NCBI GenBank assembly: GCA_946479535.1
Contig: CAMLGP010000227.1
Coordinates: forward strand, 1-5,757
DNA length: 5,757 nt
Direction: 5' to 3'
Source: an uncultured Bacteroidota bacterium
Lineage (GTDB): Bacteria > Bacteroidota > Bacteroidia > Chitinophagales > Chitinophagaceae
Positions 1 to 5,757 of this stretch are shown here, one piece after another. Below the pieces are notes generated by a model that saw nothing but the letters and a program-made list of their open reading frames with translations, did not search any database and was not told where the DNA came from. The translations under genes were made by a program, and so were the position numbers. Position 1 is the stretch's first letter; each line of letters opens with the position of its first letter.

Positions 1-831
1 GGTATTGCCAGGTGGCTGGGCTTTACCATACCTCCAAATTTTCTCTCTCCTTATCAAAGTCGGAATATTACCGAGTTCTGGAGAAGATGGCATATCTCCC
101 TTTCATCCTGGTTGAGGGACTATTTGTACATACCTCTTGGAGGTAACAGAACGGATACATTTGGTACCTGGTTCTTTCCCATGATATTTTTTATAGCTAT
201 TACGTTAGCTACCATGAATATGTTTAATCTTATCTGGTGGCAATCTCTTTCAATCACAGGGGGTATCATTTTGCTTTTTGTATTACCTGCCGCCATCAGC
301 AGGGATAAAAAAGGCATATCCACCAGCATGAATATCTTAACTACAATGCTGCTTGGAGGATTCTGGCATGGCGCCAACTGGACTTACATAATTTGGGGAG
401 CATTACATGGCGTTGGCCTGGGAATACATAAGGTGTGGATGCTGATTACGGGTAAAGCCCTGGCAGGAACGAAGCGTAAGTGGTTTTACAATATTATTAT
501 GGCACTGATCACCTTTCACTTTGTATGCTTTACCTGGATATTTTTTAAGGCAGAAAATTTTGATACAGCCATGATCATGATCTACCAGATTATTCATGAT
601 TTCAGCTTTTCCTTCTGGGTGCCTTTCTTCAACAATTACCAGACAGTCTTATATATTATGTTGTTGGCATATTTGCTGCATACAATCCCTGACAAATTCC
701 CTGATTATATCATTAATCGTTTCCAGCGTGTTCCTATGATTGCATACCTGATTATATTCTTTGCATTTGTGGTGCTCTATGGCTACTTCAAGGCGGCAGA
801 ACCGGTAATGCCTATTTATCTTCAGTTTTAG
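1..831 (+). CDS. MBOAT family O-acyltransferase (AlgI-like), 5'-truncated by window edge
   Basis: This is the C-terminal 276 residues of a membrane-bound O-acyltransferase of the AlgI/PatA/DltB type; family members are about 450-500 residues, so roughly 200 are missing upstream. The frame is open from base 1. The family signature E-F-W-R-R-W-H is at fragment residues 25-31, followed by the D-Y-L-Y-I-P-L-G-G-N-R block (40-50). A G-G-F-W-H-G block carries the conserved MBOAT His at residue 123 (bases 367-369), with a second His in A-L-H-G at 136. Further membrane segments lie near 163-182, 215-227 and 245-262. The usual W-I-F-F-(K/R)-A motif is near 178-183. Family knowledge: such proteins pass acyl groups across the inner membrane to an exported polysaccharide or peptidoglycan. 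Oddity: about 50 extra residues with two hydrophobic stretches separate G-G-N-R from the catalytic His block. The TTG at 112 is an internal Leu, not a start. The substrate cannot be told from sequence. Confidence 0.93.
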   Translation, partial: GIARWLGFTIPPNFLSPYQSRNITEFWRRWHISLSSWLRDYLYIPLGGNRTDTFGTWFFPMIFFIAITLATMNMFNLIWWQSLSITGGIILLFVLPAAISRDKKGISTSMNILTTMLLGGFWHGANWTYIIWGALHGVGLGIHKVWMLITGKALAGTKRKWFYNIIMALITFHFVCFTWIFFKAENFDTAMIMIYQIIHDFSFSFWVPFFNNYQTVLYIMLLAYLLHTIPDKFPDYIINRFQRVPMIAYLIIFFAFVVLYGYFKAAEPVMPIYLQF

Positions 832-1534
832 AAGGAGTTGCTTCTATGTTAACAATGCGGCGAGGAGTTTTCTTCCATCCCCAGACTTTTTTTGATTTGT
901 AGGTATTTGGAACAGAGATTACATCTACATGTTTTTGTCCGGCTACTTCATAACGGAAAGTAAGCAACAGATCAGCTGGAGGATTCAATTTAGAGGCTAG
1001 TGTTTTTGCAGCGTCCTTTATCTGTTTTTCCCTTTTCTTTTCCTCTTTTTCTGATGCATCATTTTTCAAAGGTGGCAGGGAGTCCGTATATCTGGCAATC
1101 GCAAGTTTGGAGGGTACCAGCTCAATACCACGAAATACTTTCATCTTATTATATACTCTGCAATCAACCTCATAGTTATAATAAGCATAAGGTTTATGTG
1201 TAGTGTCTCCTTTTTTGATAACATCTTTAGTGCTGTATTCCTGAGTCTTTTTAAAATTTGTCTTTTGTTTGTATTTGTTCTTGCTAAAGACAAGATTTAC
1301 TGTCCAGTTACTGTCTGCGGAAATTTCAATCTCAGTTGGCTGGCCTTCATCCTCCCAGTCATTAAATTTGCAACTCTCACATGGATGGATAAAATACCCT
1401 TTCTTAATATCTGCTGTTATAACCAGAGAAATATCCGTAGGTGATTTACCCTTCTTTCTGGCATTCCATTTTACGAGCGAGCTATCCTGACAAACTACAC
1501 TGACCGGTAATAATAATAGCAATAAAAGCTTCAT
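812..1534 (-). CDS. Exported hypothetical protein with DsbD N-domain-like start and CxxC motif
   Basis: The protein has 240 residues. A short signal peptide (M-K then seven Leu) ends near residue 15-16, in V-V-C-Q. The Cys is not in a good lipobox, since Val precedes it, so a soluble periplasmic protein is more likely than a lipoprotein. Residues 20-85 (V-K-W at 21-23, then alternating hydrophobic strands, then K-K-G-Y at 44-47) resemble the beta-sandwich N-domain of DsbD-type thiol:disulfide interchange proteins as found in Bacteroidota. C52-E-S-C55 forms a CxxC pair and a third Cys is at 125. A highly charged stretch at 159-178 is probably helical and precedes a final beta-rich, basic segment. 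No DsbD membrane domain or thioredoxin domain is present. The ATG at 1532-1534 is preceded only by AT-rich sequence, without a clear ribosome-binding site. The 3' end overlaps the MBOAT gene by 20 bp. Real gene: fairly sure. Family and function: uncertain. Confidence 0.8.
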   Translation of the reverse strand: MKLLLLLLLPVSVVCQDSSLVKWNARKKGKSPTDISLVITADIKKGYFIHPCESCKFNDWEDEGQPTEIEISADSNWTVNLVFSKNKYKQKTNFKKTQEYSTKDVIKKGDTTHKPYAYYNYEVDCRVYNKMKVFRGIELVPSKLAIARYTDSLPPLKNDASEKEEKKREKQIKDAAKTLASKLNPPADLLLTFRYEVAGQKHVDVISVPNTYKSKKVWGWKKTPRRIVNIEATPSKTEDK

Positions 1535-1602
1535 AAATTATAAAAAAAGGAAATGGTAATTAATGAACTAACAACTCTAAAGTTCTTAACCGGGGAATTT
1601 AA

Positions 1603-1626
1603 AAAAGATAAGGTTATCAATGATAA
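1603..1626 (-). promoter_or_regulatory. Weak candidate promoter and palindrome upstream of the exported hypothetical gene
   Basis: On the minus strand, TATCTTTT (1603-1610) matches seven of eight positions of the Bacteroidota -7 element TAnnTTTG. It would leave a leader of about 70 bases before the ATG at 1534. Just upstream, in the would-be spacer, lies a perfect 13-bp palindrome, TTATC-AAT-GATAA (1614-1626), as an operator might. No good TTTG -33 element is found at the usual distance, so this is only a candidate. Confidence 0.2.
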
Positions 1627-1729
1627 AAACTGTTAATATTGTTTCAATTGCAACTACTTGTGCTATGCTAAAAGTGGTGCCTATGGTTGTATTTATAAAC
1701 CCGGGAACGCGATTTAGACCAAAGAAAGT

Positions 1730-1751
1730 TGAGAAAAATGATGAATTCTCA
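1730..1751 (-). terminator. Weak hairpin after the SGNH hydrolase gene
   Basis: TGAGAA (1730-1735) and TTCTCA (1746-1751) form a 6-bp stem with a 10-base loop, starting about 14 bases after the SGNH stop codon on the minus strand. It is followed by the T-rich ACTTTCTTT. The stem is short and AT-rich and the T-run is interrupted, so it could mark the end of the rpoN-SGNH transcript or be chance. Confidence 0.25.
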
Positions 1752-1765
1752 TCCAATTCTAATTT

Positions 1766-2983
1766 TCAGGGTTGCAGACTCACAAATCCATTATACCCTT
1801 TGGCCAATGCAGAAAGAAGCAGGCTGCCCTGAAGACGGTATCCTTCTGGTGTAAAATGAATCCTGTCGCCTGTCATTAGCCCTCTCTGTGCCCAACTGTA
1901 GGCTGAGCCATAACCATTAGTGATGCGATAGAGGTCCCATACAGGAAGATAATTGCTATTACAGTAATTTATAAGTCCGCTATTGAGATCCCTTAAAACG
2001 CTATTGTATTTCCTTCGCTTATAGCTATCGGGGGCGGTTGTGAATAAAATACACGCCTGGGGAGATGCCACTTTTAGTTTTTCAATGAATAACTGTAATG
2101 TTCTTTTGAAAGCTGCTTCCGGGAAAGCATCCCATTGCGCTTCATTGGTCCCAAGAGATATTATAAAAAGATCTGCTTTAAGTGCAGGTAATTGCTGCCA
2201 GAAAAGATCAGCAAGATTGTATTGGTCAAAACGGGCTCCGTTTACACCTATTGTATGATAAATGATTCCCGGATTATTATTCTCAAGTGATAGCCCATAA
2301 ATTGTTTTGTTGACCTCTGGGGTTTGAGATGAAATACTAAACCCGATGTTCTCTTTTTCCAGTTCAATTGCTCTGCAATTACAGTCAGGGATCTTCTTCA
2401 TCTCAAATGATGAATCATTATCAATCGGCTTTAGTGTCCAGTCTGCCAGCGAATCAGTAAATAGTCCGACGCGTGTAAAAGGTCTTGCCAAACCTCGTAA
2501 CGACAATTGAAAGCTGGCGTTTGCAGCTGATGTTTTTATACTGTATCCGGAAATGCCGTATCCTGTGGAAATTTCCGGGTGTGCAATCCGGTTAAATTGC
2601 CAGCGGCTGGATGAACTGCTAAAGACATCATCTGGTGAATTGGATTGAGCCAGCTGGTAGGGAAACACCAGGCCACGGCCAGCGTTTCCAAAAAAATCCT
2701 GCAGCCCATTGCGCACAACAGCGGTTAAAAGGTCAGCCTGTATATGGGAATCGCCAATATGTACTATTGATACCGTGCCACTGCCACCCGATTTTAACCT
2801 GTGTAATTTTTGATAGAATGAATCAAGCCCCGCATTATTACCGATCCGGTTAAATACAGTGCTGATAAAGGGATATTTGCCTGAAAGATCATTTTCATTG
2901 ACAGGCATTACCTGCGCAATAGAAGAATTGGGAGCTAAATAAAGCGAAGCAACGATTGCGAAATAAACGACAAGTTTCTTCAT
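1766..2983 (-). CDS. Secreted SGNH/GDSL-family hydrolase (possible glycan O-acetyl esterase/transferase)
   Basis: The 405-residue protein is read from ATG 2981-2983. This start puts M-K-K at the head of a clean signal peptide (1-23, cleavage likely in S-I-A/Q); an upstream in-frame TTG at 3010 would add nine residues before the signal and is less likely. All SGNH landmarks are visible: block I G77-D-S-H80 with nucleophile Ser79; block II glycines near G246/G249; block III G-T-N with Asn280; and block V D373-R-I-H376 supplying Asp and His. About 140 residues between blocks I and II (about 105-245) look beta-rich, with C201-N-C203. They resemble the carbohydrate-binding-like insert of peptidoglycan O-acetyl esterases such as Ape1, which also start block I as G-D-S-H. 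Such enzymes act outside the cytoplasm on O-acyl groups of glycans. The gene lies 45 bp downstream of rpoN on the same strand and within 1 kb of an MBOAT gene. Esterase versus transferase activity and substrate are unresolved. Confidence 0.9.
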   Translation of the reverse strand: MKKLVVYFAIVASLYLAPNSSIAQVMPVNENDLSGKYPFISTVFNRIGNNAGLDSFYQKLHRLKSGGSGTVSIVHIGDSHIQADLLTAVVRNGLQDFFGNAGRGLVFPYQLAQSNSPDDVFSSSSSRWQFNRIAHPEISTGYGISGYSIKTSAANASFQLSLRGLARPFTRVGLFTDSLADWTLKPIDNDSSFEMKKIPDCNCRAIELEKENIGFSISSQTPEVNKTIYGLSLENNNPGIIYHTIGVNGARFDQYNLADLFWQQLPALKADLFIISLGTNEAQWDAFPEAAFKRTLQLFIEKLKVASPQACILFTTAPDSYKRRKYNSVLRDLNSGLINYCNSNYLPVWDLYRITNGYGSAYSWAQRGLMTGDRIHFTPEGYRLQGSLLLSALAKGYNGFVSLQP

Positions 2984-3028
2984 AATGGTTAACCCTGCCA
3001 GCAAAAGCAATTAGCTATGAAACCTGTA

Positions 3029-4537
3029 TTAAAGTTCCTTGCGCAATCTTGCAACAGGTATATTCAACTGTTCCCGGTATTTGGCTACTGTTCGGCGGGC
3101 AATATTATATCCTTTTTCCTGTAATAATTCCGTGAGTCGCTCATCACTCAGCGGATGTTTTTTGCTCTCGCCTTCTATCAGGTCACTCAGGATCTTCTTA
3201 ACCTCGCGGGTAGAAACCTCTTCACCGCTTTCTGTACTCAAAGATTCAGAGAAAAAGAATTTTAGTCGATAGGTGCCGAATTCCGTTTGAACAAATTTAC
3301 TGTTGGCTACACGGCTCACAGTTGAAATATCCAGACCTGTTTTCTCTGCAATATCTTTCAGGATCATCGGCTTCAGCGAAGTTTCATCACCGGTAATAAA
3401 GAAATCATGCTGATGGTTCATAATGGCAGTCATGGTACTGAGAAGGGTATGCTGCCTTTGTTTGATTGCATCAATGAACCATTTGGCCGCATCGATCTTT
3501 TGTTTGATAAACAACACTGCTTCTTTCTGCCGCTTGTCTTTCTTGGCGCCCCTGTCATATTCCTTCATCATATCCCTGTAGCCTTCACTGATGCGCAGTT
3601 CAGGAGCATTCCTGGAATTAAGCGTGAGCTCAAGTTTACCGGCATTATTCATAATGAAGAAATCGGGCACTACATAGCTTTCAGCTTTGTTGATGCTGCC
3701 GATATTTCCACCCGGTTTGGGATTAAGCTTTATGATCAATTGCATTACTTCTTTCAGCTGGTCTTCATTGATATTGAGACCGCGCTGGATCTTTTCATAA
3801 TGCTTCTTGGTAAACTCATCAAAGTATTTGGTAAGCGCCATGATGGCGATATCGATATTCTTTCCATTGCCATCAGCGTTGCGGGTTTCATCCTTTTGCC
3901 TTTGCAATTGAAGAAGAAGACATTCCTGAAGGTCACGGGCGGCAACACCGGGGGGGTCAAAATGCTGGATACGCTGAATTATGGCTTCTACTTCCTGATC
4001 TGTAGCGATAATGTTCTGGCGGAAGGCAAGGTCATCAACAATGGAAGAAGTTTCACGCCTTAAATAACCATCCTCATCAATACTTCCTACAATATGTTCT
4101 GCTATCCTTTGCTCTTTTTCATCCAGTTTCAGCAAGCCTAACTGGTTCAATAATGTTTCGTAGAAACTGGCTTCAGTCTTGAATGGGATCTGTTTTTGCT
4201 CCTCATCCCCGTAATTATCGTCCCGGAGTTTATAATCAGCAACATCATCATCTCCCTCTCTTACATATTCACTTACATCCAGGTTCTCATATTCCTCTTC
4301 GCTTCCACTCTTTTCCTCATATTCGGTCTCGGCATTATCAGCCGAAAACTCATCATGGTCTTCCTGGTTGTCATCATGCTTCTCCTCATCGAGCTCCAAA
4401 GCAGGGTTCTCTTCCAGTTCTTCCTTGATACGTTCTTCCAGGTTGGCTGTGGGCACCTGCAACAGCTTCATCAATTGAATCTGCTGGGGAGACAGCTTCT
4501 GTAACAGCTTCTGTTGTAATGTTTGGCTAAGGGCCAT
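3029..4537 (-). CDS. rpoN: RNA polymerase sigma-54 factor RpoN
   Basis: Complete 502-residue sigma-54, the usual length for the family. Region I (1-50) is Gln/Leu-rich, with the L-S-P-Q-Q-I-Q-L-M-K-L-L pattern at 15-26 and E-E-N-P-A-L-E near 42-48; this part binds bacterial enhancer-binding ATPases. Region II (about 50-118) is strongly acidic. The core-binding region includes F-D-P-P-G-V-A-A-R-D-L (193-203) and L-N-P-K-P-G-G (271-277). A helix-turn-helix lies around 392-412 (D-I-S-T-V-S-R-V at 403-410), and the diagnostic RpoN box A-R-R-T-V-A-K-Y-R-E is at 480-489; it reads the -24 promoter element. Known role: directs core polymerase to -24/-12 promoters, with open-complex formation dependent on an AAA+ activator. 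No activator gene is in the window. The start ATG at 4535-4537 fits the family N-terminus M-A-L-S-Q. It is transcribed divergently from the small gene at 4630 and leads into the SGNH gene. Confidence 0.98.
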   Translation of the reverse strand: MALSQTLQQKLLQKLSPQQIQLMKLLQVPTANLEERIKEELEENPALELDEEKHDDNQEDHDEFSADNAETEYEEKSGSEEEYENLDVSEYVREGDDDVADYKLRDDNYGDEEQKQIPFKTEASFYETLLNQLGLLKLDEKEQRIAEHIVGSIDEDGYLRRETSSIVDDLAFRQNIIATDQEVEAIIQRIQHFDPPGVAARDLQECLLLQLQRQKDETRNADGNGKNIDIAIMALTKYFDEFTKKHYEKIQRGLNINEDQLKEVMQLIIKLNPKPGGNIGSINKAESYVVPDFFIMNNAGKLELTLNSRNAPELRISEGYRDMMKEYDRGAKKDKRQKEAVLFIKQKIDAAKWFIDAIKQRQHTLLSTMTAIMNHQHDFFITGDETSLKPMILKDIAEKTGLDISTVSRVANSKFVQTEFGTYRLKFFFSESLSTESGEEVSTREVKKILSDLIEGESKKHPLSDERLTELLQEKGYNIARRTVAKYREQLNIPVARLRKEL

Positions 4538-4629
4538 AGGCTATGGGGGCATTTAGGCTAGAACTTTTTCCAAAAATCCGGCCATTTATCAAAAACCGAG
4601 CCGTAAATTTACAAAACAAATTGATTCAG
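4538..4629. promoter_or_regulatory. Divergent promoter region between rpoN and the small secreted-protein gene
   Basis: This 92-bp gap separates two divergent starts and must hold both promoters unless one gene is read from further away. TAAATTTA (4604-4611) is self-complementary and matches seven of eight positions of the Bacteroidota -7 motif TAnnTTTG on either strand. For the plus gene it would leave an 18-base leader. On the minus strand a GATTTTTG-like element (about 4571-4578) could serve rpoN. Neither has a convincing -33 TTTG. No Shine-Dalgarno sequence precedes either start. Confidence 0.35.
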
Positions 4630-5037
4630 ATGGCGCAACGGTATTTTTTTGGAGTTGTTGTGTTGATTTTCCTCTTTTATGGGGAAATTTTGGGTCAGGA
4701 AAAAATTGTGGAAAAAATTCCTGTATTTCCGGATAATTACAGCAATTATACGGCTTTTTCTGTAATGGAGAGTCACAGGGCTTTCATAAAAAATAATCCA
4801 ATAAACGGTCAGCAGAAGTATGTAAAACCGGTTACATTTTCTCTATCTACCGGTATATTTTGCCCTGTCCTCGCTTCCCCCGTTACCCAGGATTTCTATT
4901 CACAGCATCTTTCTTTCTTCTGCCGAAAGGAACTACAGATTGAAAAGGCGACCTCTATTCCCCTTCGCTTTCGACTTGGGTCCCTTGAATACACAAATTA
5001 CCTTGAACAGAAGCCAAACTCCGGCTTCAAGCCATAA
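4630..5037 (+). CDS. Small secreted conserved hypothetical protein
   Basis: A 135-residue protein of unknown function. The start is placed at ATG 4630, where M-A-Q-R-Y leads directly into a hydrophobic signal peptide ending near G22/Q23. The in-frame ATG at 4543 would begin only 5 bp from the rpoN start, would put 29 polar residues before the signal, and would leave no promoter. After a variable middle come two cysteines, C78 (G-I-F-C) and C98 (F-F-C-R-K-E). The C-terminal part, I-P-L-R-F-R-L-G-S-L-E-Y at 110-121 and then N-Y-L-E, resembles the ending of short unannotated proteins I recall from Chitinophagaceae; this is memory, not a search. The spaced cysteines could form a disulfide in the periplasm. 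It has no recognised domain and no transmembrane segment beyond the signal. It is convergent with the GHL10 gene, with 17 bp between stop codons. Real gene: likely, given the signal peptide and the tight fit between neighbours. Confidence 0.75.
   Translation: MAQRYFFGVVVLIFLFYGEILGQEKIVEKIPVFPDNYSNYTAFSVMESHRAFIKNNPINGQQKYVKPVTFSLSTGIFCPVLASPVTQDFYSQHLSFFCRKELQIEKATSIPLRFRLGSLEYTNYLEQKPNSGFKP
5010..5028. terminator. Short inverted repeat at the convergent gene junction
   Basis: GAAGCC (5010-5015) and GGCTTC (5023-5028) form a 6-bp stem with a 7-base loop at the end of the small secreted-protein gene. The overlapping GGCTT-C-AAGCC (5023-5033) and CTTGAA/TTCAAG (5002-5007/5026-5031) give alternative pairings. 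It sits where two convergent genes end, so a two-way terminator is possible, but no T-run follows on either strand. Confidence 0.25.
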
Positions 5038-5054
5038 ATACTAAATGATTATAG

Positions 5055-5757
5055 TTACTGGAAACTGACGGAACCGTTCTTTTGACGGGTAACTGTAATA
5101 ACATTACTTACTTCACTTTCCGCCCCTGTTTTATATTCAAAGGAACTCCCAACAAAGTATTTCTTTTCCTTTTTATAATACTCAGCAGGAGTAAATTCAT
5201 TGAAGGCAATGGCATTATTACGCTTATTCTCTGTGATCACAAATCTTAAAGCCTTAGTGGATTTTGATAATACTTCTTCTTTCTTCGGAGATATATAGAC
5301 AACCATTGCACGCACATCATAGGTACTTTTGAAACGGTAGGCCATCAATGTATATACCGGCTTTTTTATATCCGTATTCAGAAAGCCTACCTCCAGTGAA
5401 TCCGGTTTCTCAGCCCGCTTTGTCTGTAACCAATCCATTGGAGGAATTAAGGCCGGCATTCGATAATAATTATTGCGTAGGGAATCATTCCACCCATTCG
5501 GATTGCCGTCAAAGGTTTTGCTGCTGAAATAAAGGCTGCCCTGTATATTGGGGTTTTCTCGCAGCAATTTTATCTGGTTAGGTAACTCATCGGCATTTTT
5601 CCAGGCCTTGTTTCGTTCGTAAGCGCGATAAACACCATGTCCAATGTAAACATGCCGGCCATAGCTGTGGTTTGCCCACCATTCTACCATTGTGGCATAG
5701 TCCACCCTTTCATTACCAATTTCAAGGTATAACTGCGGTGTCACATAATCAACCCAT
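5055..5757 (-). CDS. Glycoside hydrolase-like GHL10 (DUF187/YngK-type) family protein, 5'-truncated by window edge
   Basis: The last 233 residues of a larger protein; the frame is open to the window edge, so the N-terminus and most of the TIM barrel lie beyond 5757. The GTG at 5744 is an internal Val, not a start. The visible part begins with W-V-D-Y-V-T-P-Q-L-Y-L-E-I-G (1-14), a typical GHL10 barrel-strand motif. Then follow V-E-W-W (24-27), V-Y-I-G-H-G-V-Y-R (36-44) and G-S-L-Y-F-S (73-78), which match the order of the last barrel strands. From about residue 120 a beta-rich tail with no catalytic motif resembles an Ig- or fibronectin-like domain attached to the barrel. Family knowledge: GHL10 proteins are predicted glycosidases distantly related to family 10-like barrels and are usually exported; the substrate of most members, and of this one, is unknown. 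Codons and composition look like the neighbours'. Confidence 0.88.
   Translation of the reverse strand, partial: WVDYVTPQLYLEIGNERVDYATMVEWWANHSYGRHVYIGHGVYRAYERNKAWKNADELPNQIKLLRENPNIQGSLYFSSKTFDGNPNGWNDSLRNNYYRMPALIPPMDWLQTKRAEKPDSLEVGFLNTDIKKPVYTLMAYRFKSTYDVRAMVVYISPKKEEVLSKSTKALRFVITENKRNNAIAFNEFTPAEYYKKEKKYFVGSSFEYKTGAESEVSNVITVTRQKNGSVSFQ

Noticed and set aside
829..846. Inverted repeat TAGAAG/CTTCTA with a 6-base loop at the MBOAT/exported-protein junction
   Set aside because: The position suits a terminator, but the stem is only 6 bp and AT-rich, and neither strand has a T-run after it.
1666..1682. Possible sigma-54 promoter on the minus strand (AGGCAC ... TTAGCA)
   Set aside because: The GG-to-GC distance is 13 bases instead of the required 11, so it cannot fit the -24/-12 consensus.
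1620..1832. A 70-codon plus-strand open frame in the 1535-1765 gap
   Set aside because: It runs 67 bases into the 3' end of the SGNH gene on the other strand and has no promoter or ribosome-binding site; no family is recognised.
2984..3010. Extending the SGNH hydrolase to the TTG at 3010
   Set aside because: The added nine residues precede a standard M-K-K signal peptide that begins at a good ATG.
3407..4063. A 218-codon open frame on the plus strand
   Set aside because: It lies entirely antisense to rpoN, which has every family motif. The open frame is a reflection of rpoN codon use, and its product shows no recognisable domain.
4183..4504. Two overlapping plus-strand open frames opposite the N-terminal part of rpoN
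   Set aside because: They are the complement of the Glu/Asp-rich region II codons, giving His-, Leu- and Ile-rich nonsense proteins; no start context and no domain.
4543..4629. Extending the small secreted protein to the upstream ATG
   Set aside because: It would start 5 bp from the rpoN start, bury the signal peptide behind 29 residues and leave no room for either promoter.

Overview
The window reads as a chromosomal segment of a Bacteroidota bacterium, probably Chitinophagaceae or a close relative. The taxon is an inference from four things: signal peptides ending in a Gln-start mature protein, no strong Shine-Dalgarno sequences, a GHL10-type glycosidase together with an AlgI-like MBOAT gene, and a short secreted protein whose C-terminus resembles ones I recall from that group. 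No RNA genes, IS elements, CRISPR arrays or phage genes were seen.

Layout. (1) 1-831, plus strand: the C-terminal part of an MBOAT O-acyltransferase whose N-terminus lies off the left edge. (2) 812-1534, minus strand: an exported hypothetical protein with a DsbD N-domain-like start and a CxxC motif. It overlaps the MBOAT gene tail to tail by 20 bp. (3) 1535-1765: a 231-bp AT-rich intergenic stretch with weak terminator-like and promoter-like elements. (4) 1766-2983, minus strand: a secreted SGNH/GDSL hydrolase. (5) 3029-4537, minus strand: rpoN, a complete sigma-54, 45 bp upstream of the SGNH gene and probably co-transcribed with it. (6) 4538-4629: a 92-bp divergent promoter region. (7) 4630-5037, plus strand: a small secreted conserved hypothetical protein. 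(8) 5055-5757, minus strand: the C-terminal part of a GHL10-family glycoside hydrolase running off the right edge, 17 bp from the small gene and convergent with it.

Functional reading. The MBOAT protein and the SGNH hydrolase are the two halves of a typical envelope O-acylation system (AlgI/AlgX-J, PatA/PatB-Ape1). Here they lie about 1 kb apart in opposite orientations with an exported protein between them, so a shared role in acetylating or deacetylating an exported glycan is plausible but unproven. Five of the six genes encode membrane or exported proteins; sigma-54 is the only clearly cytoplasmic one. I do not see a clear novel system. The most unusual items are a roughly 50-residue two-helix insertion in the MBOAT domain, the CxxC exported protein, and a 59-codon open frame directly after the SGNH stop codon.
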